Assembly: GCA_019419625.1 (NCBI GenBank) | Contig: DXZO01000020.1 | Span: 1 to 32,359 of the forward strand | Length of the DNA stretch: 32,359 bases | DNA from: Collinsella sp. | Lineage (GTDB): Bacteria; Actinomycetota; Coriobacteriia; Coriobacteriales; Coriobacteriaceae | Reading direction: 5' to 3' | Part shown: positions 16,058 to 24,673 of the stretch, piece by piece | How the letters are laid out: each line of letters begins with the position of its first letter | Numbering within the stretch: position 1 is the stretch's first letter | Notes under the pieces: generated by a model | The model's input: only the letters and a program-made list of their open reading frames with translations | What the model was told of the DNA's origin: nothing | The model's database searches: none | Program-made: the position numbers and the translations under genes

Positions 16058-17191
16058 ATGGCAACATTCTCCGAACAAGAACGTAAGCGCATCCAGCGAT
16101 ACTGCATTTGCCCCAAGGTTGCCGGCGCGGCGCTTGCCATGGCATTCGTGCTGCCCTTATCGATCATTCCTTTCGAAATGGTCGACGACATCGTCTTCCA
16201 TCACGAAGGCTTCCAAGAAACAGGCATGATGACCGCCTTGGTGCTCACCTCCATCGAGCTCGTTATATTCTGCTACTGCGCTCTCGCCCCGCGCTTTGGC
16301 ATGCGTGGCAAGCAGTGGAAGGAAATGCAGCGCCGGCTCGCCGTCGAGCAGAGCGAGAAAGACCGCTCGGCACAAATCGCAGGCGTTGTTGGCACGCAGG
16401 CCGCCGCGCGCCTGCTCAAGAACAGCGACAACGAGGCTGCACGCAACCTGGGCGGCGCGGCAGAAGTCGCCGCTGCCGCAGGCGCCGTCGCCACCGCGGC
16501 AGACGTGCTTGCCGAGAGCTTTGCCAACGCGAAGGCCATGGCAGAGGCCTGTGGCGTACCTATCCCCCATGCAAAAAAGTGGATCGTCGCGCTTGTGGTA
16601 CTGCCCCTCGCAATCGTGTGCGGCGCCTATATCCCACAGCTGGCGCAGGGAAACATCGAAATGCAAGAAAACGCCGCGGCCGCGGCCGAGCAGATCGCCA
16701 TCGCTCGCAAGGCGCTCGAGCCCTCATGCGAGTACGTGTCCGCCGATGACCCCTACGAGCGATATCAAGACTACGGCTATCACGTCCGCGGCTATCTGCA
16801 CGACGGCGACTCCGATGCCCAGAAAACCTATACGTACCTGGATTTTGACAACAAGGGGACGCTCACGGAAGTGAGCTACGCAGCAGAGGTCGACCCCGAC
16901 GCGAGTCTCGAGGACAACCTCACCCGTATCGAGCTCGACCTTGACGAGCTTTCCTCTGTCGTCCAGACCATAGACGTCAAGACCGCAAGCCCCGAGCTCC
17001 TGGCACCGCAGAAGCTCCCCGAAGAGTTTAGGCAGGCTTTTTTGAACGGCTCGCTCTACGAGAGAATCTCTATCAGGACAAGTGACGACCCCATCAAGGC
17101 GTATTACTCGTTTGACACGGAACCTGAGGACGAGTTTGACGAGTACACCCATCCAACCATCCGCATCACGCTGATGGGCAAAACGAACTAG
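16058..17191 (+). CDS. Three-span membrane protein of unknown function
   Basis: A 377-residue protein I do not recognise. Predicted membrane helices lie at about 21-39, 57-77 and 175-193. Between the second and third is a cytoplasmic-looking, very alanine-rich helical region (about 100-165). After the third comes a soluble C-terminal domain of about 180 residues, rich in Asp, Glu and Tyr (for example YLDFDNKGTLTEVSYAAEVD). The start has AAGGA 7 bases upstream. A broken copy of its first third lies 1.5 kb upstream, so the family has been duplicated locally. Its stop is followed closely by a REP-like palindrome. The neighbouring DUF3592-like protein is also a membrane protein, which hints at a common envelope role. 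Confidence 0.75.
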   Translation: MATFSEQERKRIQRYCICPKVAGAALAMAFVLPLSIIPFEMVDDIVFHHEGFQETGMMTALVLTSIELVIFCYCALAPRFGMRGKQWKEMQRRLAVEQSEKDRSAQIAGVVGTQAAARLLKNSDNEAARNLGGAAEVAAAAGAVATAADVLAESFANAKAMAEACGVPIPHAKKWIVALVVLPLAIVCGAYIPQLAQGNIEMQENAAAAAEQIAIARKALEPSCEYVSADDPYERYQDYGYHVRGYLHDGDSDAQKTYTYLDFDNKGTLTEVSYAAEVDPDASLEDNLTRIELDLDELSSVVQTIDVKTASPELLAPQKLPEEFRQAFLNGSLYERISIRTSDDPIKAYYSFDTEPEDEFDEYTHPTIRITLMGKTN

Positions 17192-17204
17192 GTGCAGGGA
17201 GATG

Positions 17205-17237
17205 AATGTGACAAAGGGACTGTCCCTTTGTCACATT
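17205..17237. repeat. REP-like palindrome, CAAAGGGAC family (copy 2, perfect 16-bp arms)
   Basis: Arms 17205-17220 and 17222-17237 are exact reverse complements around a single T; the core is TGTGACAAAGGGAC. The last two bases overlap the TAA stop of the leftward ABC-transporter gene, so the element forms the 3' boundary between two convergent genes and probably works as their terminator. Confidence 0.85.
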
Positions 17238-20200
17238 ATTCGGAACGTAGGGCCTCCACGGGGTCTTTCTTGGATGCGCTGCGGGCCGGCAGCAGGCCGG
17301 CGACGACCGTCAGCAGCACCGATATCGCAATGAGCATCAACGCATCCTGCACGGGCAGGCTCATCAGGTTAGGGACCTGCTTGGCGGCAAGCGCCCAGGC
17401 ATTAACCGGGAAGCTCACGAGCACCACAACGACAATGGCAAAGACGCCGGCAATGAGGCCTTCGATGAAGGTCTCGGCGTTGAACACGTTGGCCACGTTG
17501 CGCTTCGACGCGCCGATCGCGCGCAGGATACCGATCTCCTTTTTGCGCTCCAGCACGCTGATGTAGGTGATGATGCCGATCATGATGGAGCTGACGACCA
17601 AGCTGATGCTCACAAATGCGATGAGCACCAAGCTGATGGTGTTCACGATGTCGGTTACCGAGCCCATGATGATGCCCATGTAGTCGGTGTACGAGATTGC
17701 CTGCTCATCGTGGCCAGCGGCTTTGACCTGCTTGTTATAAGCATCGATGTGATCGAGCACGCGCTCCTTGGCCTCAAAGTCGCGCGGGAAGATCTTGACC
17801 GAGATGGGATCTGCCTCGTCCGCATAGCCCAACGTGGTCAGATTGTTGTCGTAGGTGAGCTTCGATGCCTTGGCATAGCTCATCATGAGCGAGCTCAGGT
17901 CCTCGGCGTCCATGTTGAAGTGGATGGCACGAGCAAAGACGCTCGCATCCACGCGCATGGCGCTCGCCAGGTTGGCAAAACTCGAGGACATCTGCGTCGC
18001 CATCTGGTCCATAAGCCCCGCCGCGCCCGCCTTGAGCTGAGCCGATACCGTCGTCGCAATCTGCTCGTTGATCGTCTTCATGACCTGATCCATAGCCTGC
18101 TGCAGATACGGAGCCAGCTGCTTTTGCACATAGTCGCTCATCGCCTGCTGCAGGCGCTCGGCCAGGGCATCGCCGCCGAGCGCTTTGAGCTGGGCCAGGA
18201 TTTGCTGGGCTGCCGCATCATTCTCAAGATACGCCGAGAACGCGGCGGCAAGCTTTGACGCGTCCTTAAGATCATCGGGTGTCAGCGCCTTAAACTGATC
18301 AGACTGCAGAAAGCCCTCAAACAGCTGGTTGGCAAGCGTTCCCACCTGCTGCATTTGTTCGGGCGTGAGCTCCAGACCGTCAAAGATGCCCGAGAAATCG
18401 GGGGCCGGCGCTTTGGCCATAATGTCGCTGAAGTCGATGTCCTTCCCAACGCCCGAAAGGTCAATATCCAGCCCGGACAAATCGATACCAGAAAGGTCGA
18501 TACCGCCCGCCGCGCCCGAGGGTGCAGATGCATCGAACGAGAACGCACTCTTCAGCGCTGCCTCGTCCACACTAAACATACTGCCCAGATCCACGCCCTG
18601 CTTGGCCTCGCCTTGCAGCTCGTCGAAGGTTTTGCCCGTAAAGACATCCGTCTCGGGGTGGGCGAGTTGCTCCTGCACAATCTGCGAATCAGCGGCGCGT
18701 TCCATAAGCTGGCGAGTCAGCGCATGCGTATAGGCAATGCCCGGAGACAACGCGCTCGCATTGGCCGTCTCGTTGGGTCGCACCACGCCCACAATGCGCA
18801 CGTCAATACCGTCGGCAACCTTGGCAGCCATAAAGTCGGCGTCGCCAGACATGTCAGTCCACATGCCGGTCTCTTCGTTTTTGCGATACGCATCGGCCGG
18901 CGACAGCACCTTAAACGTAGTAGACAGCGCATCGTCGTAGGTAAAGTCGGTACCGGTCTCAGGCGCTTCGACCCCACCGTCGGCCGTCATAGCACTGTTA
19001 ACCAGGTCGTTGAGCTCATTGATATCCAGCGCACCGATGCTGTAGAGCGTATAGTCGCCCACCGTGCCACGACTCGAAAGCACCATCACGGCTTCGTTGG
19101 CAGACGTGGGCCAATGACCGGCGACGACATCGTACTGGCTGTCGAGCAGGCTCTGGTCGTCAATCATCTCGTTAAAGACCGAGGTTCCCATGGATTCCAT
19201 GCTCACCGTTGCTGCCGAGCTCGCGCCTCCGCTCATGGCCTCGGTCATGGCGTTGGGCACCAGCCGGACAGGCTTCCCATCGCCCTTCCCGGCACGATAG
19301 ACAACCGGCGATACACCGTAGCCGTACTGAATGGCGTTGACCTCTTTATCGATGCCATCGCCACCGGCATCGAGCCATGCCTTAAAGCTCGTCATGTCGT
19401 TAGACTTAACGCTCGCAAACATATCCTTTACGGCCGTGACCACGGGGATCTTATCGGTTCCCCGAGCCTTGCCGTCGGTGCTGCCGTCGGACGAGCCCTC
19501 GTTCTTGGACGTATCGTCATCCGTGGTCCCCTGTCCGCCCATCATGGACGACAGGTCGTAATCCTGCTTGGAAATGGTGAGCGGGTAGCTCGAGAGCGTA
19601 TCCTCCTCGACCTTTTTGATGTAGCCGTTTACGCCGTTGGAGAGCGCCAGAATCGCCGCGATACCGATGATGCCGATTGAACCAGCAAAGGCCGTCATAG
19701 CCGTACGGCCCTTCTTGGTCAAAAGGTTTCGCGCCGAAAGCCCCAGCGCTGTCACAAAGCTCATCGAGGTTTTGCGCGTAGGCTTAGCCTCGCGACGCGC
19801 GGCATTGGCAACATCAAAGGAATCGGAATCGTCGGTGATCTTGCCGTCCGCCAGGTTGACGATGCGCGTGGCGTACTTGTACGCCAGCTCGGGATTGTGC
19901 GTGACCATGATGACCAGACGGTCGCGCGCAACGTCCTTGAGCAAATCCATGACCTGCACGGATGTCGTTGAGTCCAAGGCGCCGGTCGGCTCGTCAGCCA
20001 GCACAATCTCGGGATCGTTAATCAGGGCGCGGGCGATGGCCACGCGCTGCATCTGTCCGCCCGAAAGCTGGCTCGGACGCTTGTTAATGTGCTCGTCCAG
20101 GCCGACTTTCTCCAACGCCTCGCGCGCACGCTGGCGACGCTCGGCATGCCCCACGCCCGTGAGCGTAAGCGCCAGCTCCACGTTTTCCAAAATGGTCTGA

Positions 20201-20490
20201 TGCGGAATGAGGTTATAGCTCTGGAACACAAAGCCGATGCGGTTGTTGCGATAGGCATCCCAATCGCGATCGTGAAAGTCCTTGGTCGAAATACCGTCGA
20301 TCAGCAGATCGCCCGAGTCAAAGTGGTCGAGTCCGCCGATAACGTTGAGCAGCGTGGTCTTGCCCGAACCTGAGGGACCCAGAATGGCCACGAACTCGTT
20401 ATCGCGAAAAGCCAGGCTTACGTTGTCGAGCGCCACCTGCGTAAACGACTGCGTAACGTACCTTTTGCAAATTCCTTTGAGCTCCAGCAT
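17236..20490 (-). CDS. MacB-like ABC transporter, ATPase and permease fused, with a helical extracellular insert
   Basis: A 1084-residue fusion. The ABC ATPase is N-terminal: Walker A GPSGSGKT (38-45), signature LSGGQMQR (142-149), Walker B EIVLADE (161-167), switch histidine in MVTHN. A linker leads to TM1 (about 265-285) and a very large extracytoplasmic part. Three further membrane helices of the FtsX/MacB type lie near the C-terminus (about 945-1070), including the ISVLERKKEIGILRAIG loop. The extracellular part contains short DLSG repeats (about 660-690) and then a long, Gln/Ala-rich helical stretch (about 690-860). Such exporters move peptides, lipids or drugs, or transmit force to envelope enzymes. 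The substrate is unknown. The ATG at 20490 has GGAGAGG 7 bases upstream; a GTG nine codons earlier is less likely. Confidence 0.9.
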   Translation of the reverse strand: MLELKGICKRYVTQSFTQVALDNVSLAFRDNEFVAILGPSGSGKTTLLNVIGGLDHFDSGDLLIDGISTKDFHDRDWDAYRNNRIGFVFQSYNLIPHQTILENVELALTLTGVGHAERRQRAREALEKVGLDEHINKRPSQLSGGQMQRVAIARALINDPEIVLADEPTGALDSTTSVQVMDLLKDVARDRLVIMVTHNPELAYKYATRIVNLADGKITDDSDSFDVANAARREAKPTRKTSMSFVTALGLSARNLLTKKGRTAMTAFAGSIGIIGIAAILALSNGVNGYIKKVEEDTLSSYPLTISKQDYDLSSMMGGQGTTDDDTSKNEGSSDGSTDGKARGTDKIPVVTAVKDMFASVKSNDMTSFKAWLDAGGDGIDKEVNAIQYGYGVSPVVYRAGKGDGKPVRLVPNAMTEAMSGGASSAATVSMESMGTSVFNEMIDDQSLLDSQYDVVAGHWPTSANEAVMVLSSRGTVGDYTLYSIGALDINELNDLVNSAMTADGGVEAPETGTDFTYDDALSTTFKVLSPADAYRKNEETGMWTDMSGDADFMAAKVADGIDVRIVGVVRPNETANASALSPGIAYTHALTRQLMERAADSQIVQEQLAHPETDVFTGKTFDELQGEAKQGVDLGSMFSVDEAALKSAFSFDASAPSGAAGGIDLSGIDLSGLDIDLSGVGKDIDFSDIMAKAPAPDFSGIFDGLELTPEQMQQVGTLANQLFEGFLQSDQFKALTPDDLKDASKLAAAFSAYLENDAAAQQILAQLKALGGDALAERLQQAMSDYVQKQLAPYLQQAMDQVMKTINEQIATTVSAQLKAGAAGLMDQMATQMSSSFANLASAMRVDASVFARAIHFNMDAEDLSSLMMSYAKASKLTYDNNLTTLGYADEADPISVKIFPRDFEAKERVLDHIDAYNKQVKAAGHDEQAISYTDYMGIIMGSVTDIVNTISLVLIAFVSISLVVSSIMIGIITYISVLERKKEIGILRAIGASKRNVANVFNAETFIEGLIAGVFAIVVVVLVSFPVNAWALAAKQVPNLMSLPVQDALMLIAISVLLTVVAGLLPARSASKKDPVEALRSE

Positions 20491-20614
20491 GGACGGCAAC
20501 CTCTCCTGCGCAGGCACCCCGCCCGCTCTCCTCCGCCGTTCGTATTCGACGCGTTTGCCCTACTCTATCCCCATTTTTGGCCTGCTCCAGTGAGAAATGT
20601 AACGTACTGCCCCA

Positions 20615-20654
20615 AAAACGAACGGGACGGCACGCCACGTGGCGCACCGTCCCG
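20615..20654 (-). terminator. Terminator downstream of the redox operon
   Basis: CGGGACGG (20623-20630) pairs with CCGTCCCG (20647-20654), and CGCCAC pairs with GTGGCG inside, separated by a symmetrical CA/CA bulge. Read leftward the stem is followed by TTCGTTTTTGGGG. It therefore fits a rho-independent terminator for the leftward TlpA-like gene and keeps that transcript out of the ABC-transporter gene. Confidence 0.7.
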
Positions 20655-20669
20655 CACTTATCATCGATG

Positions 20670-20700
20670 ATGTGACAAAGGGACTGTCCCTTTGTCACAT
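20670..20700. repeat. REP-like palindrome, CAAAGGGAC family (copy 3, perfect 15-bp arms)
   Basis: Arms 20670-20684 and 20686-20700 are exact reverse complements around a single T, almost identical to the copy at 17205-17237. It lies 6 bases past the stop of the TlpA-like gene and just before the terminator. With the other copy it brackets the ABC-transporter gene. Confidence 0.85.
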
Positions 20701-20706
20701 TCGCAC

Positions 20707-21669
20707 CTACTGCTCGCTCTTCGCGAGCGCCTGATCGATCAGTTTGTTGAGCGCCTCTCGCTGCTCGGCGGAGTTGATGCCGCCCATGATCGGCTCTCCC
20801 ACAATGTTACCGTTCTGGTCGATCACGTAGGTGGTCGGGAACGAGTACAGGTTGGAGGTGAACTTTCCGGCCTCGCTGTCCGACTTAAACCAGATGTTCT
20901 TATACGTCACGCCCTTCTTGGAAAGCACGTCCTTGGCATCGGCCACCTCGTCTTTGTTGCCATCGAGCGTAAAGGAATTAACGCCCACGACCTGGCCGCC
21001 CTTCTCGGCAAGCTCCTTGTTGAGCTTCTCCAGATCGCCCAGCTCTCCCACGCACGGCTTGCAGGTGGTAAACCAGAAGTTCATAACGGTGACCTTGTTC
21101 TTGGAGAACAGCTCGTCGCTGTTTACATCGTTGCCGTCCAAGTCCTTGCCCTTAAAGCTGGGGAACTTCGTCTCCCCGCTCTCGCCGTTGGTCATGCCTG
21201 CGGTCGAGGCATCGACGCTCTCCCCCTCGCCGGGCGTGCTGCCGCATCCGGGAAACTCCTTCTCCAGCGCCATGAGCTTATCCTCGATCTCCTTGACCTG
21301 CTGTGCGCCGGCCTTAAGCGTCTTGAGCTCGTCAGCCGTAAACTGATCCTTGGCGCCCTCGATGGTATCAAGCAAAAAGTCGCCGTAATTGCTACCGTCC
21401 TCAATCATTGCCGAGTCTTTATTTGCAGCATTGAATACCTTTTCCCATAGGGCGTTATCGCTCGCAAAGATCTCGTTTTCCTTTTGTAGCAGCTGCTGGT
21501 ACAGCTCGGCCGCCTCCTCGGCGCTCGACGGCTTTTGTGCCACAAGCTCGGCAATCTGCGCATCGCCGCTCGTGGCATCCTTCGCGTCGCCCTTGGGGGC
21601 AGAGCACGCCGCGAGAGTCAGCGCCAGCACGGGCAGCATCAACAGGGCCGCAATTTTCGACAGTTTCAT
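20707..21669 (-). CDS. TlpA/ResA-like thioredoxin-fold lipoprotein
   Basis: A 320-residue exported lipoprotein. The signal peptide ends in the lipobox LAAC with the lipidated Cys22. Residues about 45-150 are helical, with no recognised domain. The C-terminal half (about 175-320) is a TlpA-type thioredoxin domain with the active site Cys203-Lys-Pro-Cys206 in NFWFTTCKPC and the cis-Pro segment YSFPTTYVIDQNG. It probably reduces protein disulfides or methionine-sulfoxide reductases outside the membrane. The start has GGAGG 5 bases upstream. It is the last gene of a leftward group with the polyferredoxin and the CXXC microprotein, which likely supply it with electrons (inferred from context). Confidence 0.9.
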   Translation of the reverse strand: MKLSKIAALLMLPVLALTLAACSAPKGDAKDATSGDAQIAELVAQKPSSAEEAAELYQQLLQKENEIFASDNALWEKVFNAANKDSAMIEDGSNYGDFLLDTIEGAKDQFTADELKTLKAGAQQVKEIEDKLMALEKEFPGCGSTPGEGESVDASTAGMTNGESGETKFPSFKGKDLDGNDVNSDELFSKNKVTVMNFWFTTCKPCVGELGDLEKLNKELAEKGGQVVGVNSFTLDGNKDEVADAKDVLSKKGVTYKNIWFKSDSEAGKFTSNLYSFPTTYVIDQNGNIVGEPIMGGINSAEQREALNKLIDQALAKSEQ

Positions 21670-21702
21670 GGTTCCTCCGTTGTATCGAAGCTTAATAGGT
21701 AC

Positions 21703-22614
21703 CTATTTGTTTTCGCAGTCCTGCGCGGACTGCGCGGTCTTGTCGCCCGTCACGCCCAGCCCGTAGCGAAAGCTAATGGCATCGACGGGGCACGCACCCA
21801 CGCATTTGCCGCAACGAATGCACTCGGCATGGTCGGGCGTACGCGTAACGTCCACGTCCATCAGACACACCTTGGCGCACTTGCCGCACGAAACGCATTT
21901 GCACTGGTCAACCTGAATCCCCAACAACGACACCTTGTTCATGAGCGCATAAAACGCGCCGAGGGGGCAGATCCATTTGCAGAAGGGGCGGTAGAACAGC
22001 ACGCTCAGCACCGCAACCACAATGAGGATCGCGAGCTTCCAGGTAAAGAGCTTTCCCAGCGCAGAGCGGATTCCCACGTTCATGATGGACAGCGGAATCG
22101 CGCCCTCGAGCACGCCCTGTGGGCAGATGTACTTGCAAAAGAACGGGTCGCCCATGCCCACATCGTTGACCACCAAGACAGGCAGCAGCACCACGGCAAA
22201 CAGCAGCACGGCATACTTGATGTACGTGAGCGGCTTGAGCTTTTTCGTTGATAGCTTTTTGCCGGGAATCTTGTGTAGAAGTTCCTGCAGCCATCCAAAC
22301 GGGCACAAAAAGCCGCATACAAAACGCCCCAACAGTACGCCGATCAGAATGAGCGTTCCGGTGACGTAATACGAAAAGCTAAACTTAGACGAGCCCACCC
22401 CCGACTGAAACGAGCCGATGGGACACGCACCCGAAGCCGCCGGACACGAGTAGCAGTTGAGTCCCGGCACACAGACGGCCTTGCCCGCCCCTTGGTAAAT
22501 GCCTCCCTTGGCAAAATTGGGCAGATGAATATTGGCCGCAAGCGTCGCCGCCGCCTGAATGAATCCGCGAAATCGGGCCAAAACATGCGACGCAGTGTTT
22601 TCTCTTTTATCCAA
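21703..22614 (-). CDS. Membrane polyferredoxin (NapH/CcoG-like 4Fe-4S protein)
   Basis: A 303-residue membrane iron-sulfur protein. Cys48, Cys54, Cys57 and Cys64 form an N-terminal cluster-like group. Three CxxxCP motifs follow membrane helices (RFVCGFLCPFG with Cys100/Cys104, FFCKYICPQG with Cys160/Cys164, FCKWICPLG with Cys212/Cys216). Two ferredoxin 4Fe-4S motifs close the protein (CKCVSCGKCAKVC at 238-250 and CIRCGKCVGACP at 265-276). It probably moves electrons across or along the membrane to the adjacent TlpA-like lipoprotein. The chosen start is the TTG at 22614, with GGAG 10 bases upstream. That start overlaps the end of the upstream microprotein gene by 8 bases, implying coupled translation. 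The frame stays open further upstream, but that part is the microprotein gene read in another frame. Confidence 0.85.
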   Translation of the reverse strand: MDKRENTASHVLARFRGFIQAAATLAANIHLPNFAKGGIYQGAGKAVCVPGLNCYSCPAASGACPIGSFQSGVGSSKFSFSYYVTGTLILIGVLLGRFVCGFLCPFGWLQELLHKIPGKKLSTKKLKPLTYIKYAVLLFAVVLLPVLVVNDVGMGDPFFCKYICPQGVLEGAIPLSIMNVGIRSALGKLFTWKLAILIVVAVLSVLFYRPFCKWICPLGAFYALMNKVSLLGIQVDQCKCVSCGKCAKVCLMDVDVTRTPDHAECIRCGKCVGACPVDAISFRYGLGVTGDKTAQSAQDCENK

Positions 22615-22753
22615 TTCCGATACACTCCAAGCACAGCCTAATCGCTTTGGCCAGCACGGCATCCGCCTCGCCACGCATAACGCCAAAGCACACCATGGCA
22701 ATTCCGACGATCAACAAAGCGACCTGTACCACGGGTTTTACCGCTTTGAACAA
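22607..22753 (-). CDS. CD1871A-like CXXC-motif microprotein
   Basis: A 48-residue protein with one membrane helix (about residues 8-26, VVQVALLIVGIAMVCFGV), a short polar RGEAD turn, and the C-terminal signature AIRLCLECIGIG containing the CXXC pair Cys41/Cys44. This ending is the hallmark of the small CD1871A-type CXXC family, found beside thioredoxin-like and ferredoxin-like genes in anaerobes. The start is a TTG with AAAGGAG 8 bases upstream; an in-frame GTG three codons earlier overlaps that site. It is the first gene of the leftward redox operon. It probably relays or shields thiol electrons at the membrane, though the exact role is unknown. It is easy to miss because of its size and TTG start. 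Confidence 0.82.
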   Translation of the reverse strand: MFKAVKPVVQVALLIVGIAMVCFGVMRGEADAVLAKAIRLCLECIGIG

Positions 22754-22843
22754 CCTGACCACTCCTTTCGTTACGCGACCATTGGACCATATCGGCTATA
22801 AAATCCGTGTTAAGCGCGATTTGGAATGTGCAAGGAGACTGTT

Positions 22844-23518
22844 ATGCGTATTTTGATCGTCGAGGACGAGCGGGCGCTGTGTGATGCAATCGCGCGCAGC
22901 TTGCGAAACTTGGCGTACAGCGTCGACTGCTGTCACGACGGACAGGAGGCGCTCGACCTACTAGACGTTGAGGCCTTCGACCTTGTGGTACTCGACCTCA
23001 ACCTTCCCCGTATCGACGGCATGACCGTGCTCAGGGAACTTAGGAAAACCGACCGCGAGACCAAGGTACTGATTTTGTCCGCGCGTGGCGAAGTATCCGA
23101 TAAGGTCGCCGGACTCGATGCCGGCGCCAACGATTACCTTACCAAGCCGTTTCATCTGGACGAACTTGCGGCAAGGATCCGCAGCCTTACCCTCAGGCGC
23201 TTCGCACAAAGCGACATAGTATTAACCTGCGGAAAGCTCAGCTTTGACACCAAGGCGCGCATCGCTTCCGTGGACAGCGAGGCTCTATCTCTTACGCGCA
23301 AGGAAACGGGAATCTTGGAATACCTGATGCTTAATCAGGGGCGACCGGTAAGCCAAGAGGAGCTTATCGAGCACGTTTGGGATAGCACCGTGAACAGCTT
23401 TAGCAACGCAACCCGCGTTCATATCTCGTCACTCCGAAAAAAGTTGCGCAGCGCTTTGGGATACGATCCGATTCGCAATCGGATTGGAGAGGGCTACGTT
23501 ATGGAGGATGGCGAATGA
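22844..23518 (+). CDS. OmpR-family response regulator
   Basis: A 224-residue two-domain regulator. The receiver (1-115) has the acidic pair in VEDER, phosphoacceptor Asp51 in VVLDLNLPRIDGM, and the KPFHLDEL segment. The C-terminal winged helix includes LTRKETGILEYLMLNQGRPV, VHISSLRKKLR and the wing YDPIRNRIGEGYVME. The ATG has AAGGAG 6 bases upstream, so a longer frame opening at 22826 is unlikely. It starts 90 bases from, and divergent to, the redox operon and overlaps the kinase gene by 4 bases (ATGA). The position suggests that it controls the redox genes through the shared 90-base gap, where a TATAAA box (22797-22802) is visible but no good -35. Confidence 0.93.
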   Translation: MRILIVEDERALCDAIARSLRNLAYSVDCCHDGQEALDLLDVEAFDLVVLDLNLPRIDGMTVLRELRKTDRETKVLILSARGEVSDKVAGLDAGANDYLTKPFHLDELAARIRSLTLRRFAQSDIVLTCGKLSFDTKARIASVDSEALSLTRKETGILEYLMLNQGRPVSQEELIEHVWDSTVNSFSNATRVHISSLRKKLRSALGYDPIRNRIGEGYVMEDGE

Positions 23519-24666
23519 AAGGGCTTTCTCTGCAATGGCGCATAACAATCATGACGGCACTGTTAACGTGTGCGGCATGCGTGCTGACGAACTGCCTGGT
23601 CGGCTATACGGGCATGCGCTACATGGATGCCATCGGCAGTGACATCTCGGCCTTTAACGCAACCGGCGAAGATTCGCCCCAGGCGTTCGACCCAACGAAA
23701 GCGACCCTCGATGAAAAGGTCACGATCGTCGTAAACGACGCACAGGAGTCTTTTGGCACGACAACCTGGTGCATCACGGCTGGAATCACACTCCTTGGCG
23801 GCGTGCTGGCATACTTTGTGAGCGGCCGTGCACTTAAACCGCTACGGGCTTTTGCAGCCCAGGTTGAACGCGTGCAGCCTGACAACCTAAGCGAAATCAG
23901 ACTCAATGAAGATGTGCCCACCGAGCTACAACGATGCAGCGCCTCTTTCAACGACATGATCGCCCGTCTTGGCGAAGGGTTCTCTGCACAGCGCCAGTTT
24001 ACCGGCAACGCCGCACACGAGCTGCGCACCCCGCTCGCCCTTATGCAGGCACAGATTGAACTATTCATCTCCGAGCACTCCGGTTTGCAACCCGAAACAG
24101 CCGAGCTGCTCGACCTGTTACAAGAACAAACCGAGCGCATGTCTCGAATGGCCAAGGTATTGCTCGAGATGAGTGAGCTCCGCAGCATTCCTTGCGAGGA
24201 CGATGTTGAACTTGGTCCCTTGTCCGAAGAGGTCCTCACCGACCTTGCGCCACTTGCCGAAAATAAGGGCATAGCCCTCAATTGTGCTGGAGACGCTTTA
24301 GTAATCGGGAGCGACACGCTCCTCTATCGGCTGGTGTTTAACCTGGTCGAAAATGCCATCCGTTACAGCCGCCCCGGCTCGACTGTCAACGTCTCCATCT
24401 GCGACAACAACAGCCGCGTGTTCCTGCGAGTCGAGGACCAGGGCCCGGGAATACCCAAGCAGTACCGCGAGAGCATCTTCCAACCGTTCTTTCGCCTGGA
24501 TAAATCCCGCAGCAGGGCATACGGCGGCGCAGGACTCGGACTCGCGCTCGTTTGGGAGATTGCAGCGCTTCACGGTGGCGCTGTAGAGGTCGAAGCAAGT
24601 TCCGAGAACGGGACCACCATGCTCGTAAGCCTTCCAAAACGATCTGCAGCGTTAACCGATCAGTAA
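23515..24666 (+). CDS. Membrane sensor histidine kinase, partner of the preceding regulator
   Basis: A 383-residue EnvZ-like kinase. TM1 is at about 8-30 and TM2 at about 84-104, with an extracytoplasmic loop of only about 50 residues and a HAMP-like linker (105-155). The H-box has His168 in AAHELRTPLALMQ, the N-box is NLVENAIRYS, and the ATP site has DQGPGIP and GGAGLGLALVWEI. The small sensor loop lacks a recognised ligand domain, so it may sense membrane or redox state. Its two cysteines in TM1 (Cys19, Cys22) and one at position 27 are notable beside a thiol-redox operon. The start overlaps the regulator stop by 4 bases, indicating coupled translation. Confidence 0.92.
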   Translation: MKGLSLQWRITIMTALLTCAACVLTNCLVGYTGMRYMDAIGSDISAFNATGEDSPQAFDPTKATLDEKVTIVVNDAQESFGTTTWCITAGITLLGGVLAYFVSGRALKPLRAFAAQVERVQPDNLSEIRLNEDVPTELQRCSASFNDMIARLGEGFSAQRQFTGNAAHELRTPLALMQAQIELFISEHSGLQPETAELLDLLQEQTERMSRMAKVLLEMSELRSIPCEDDVELGPLSEEVLTDLAPLAENKGIALNCAGDALVIGSDTLLYRLVFNLVENAIRYSRPGSTVNVSICDNNSRVFLRVEDQGPGIPKQYRESIFQPFFRLDKSRSRAYGGAGLGLALVWEIAALHGGAVEVEASSENGTTMLVSLPKRSAALTDQ

Positions 24667-24673
24667 AACGAAA

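Noticed and set aside
18355..19680. A 441-codon plus-strand frame inside the ABC-transporter gene
   Set aside because: Antisense shadow, rich in His/Arg/Val, with no start signal.
22615..22701. N-terminal extension of the polyferredoxin up to 22701
   Set aside because: The extra stretch is the CXXC microprotein gene read in another frame; a TTG with GGAG at a suitable distance gives a better start.
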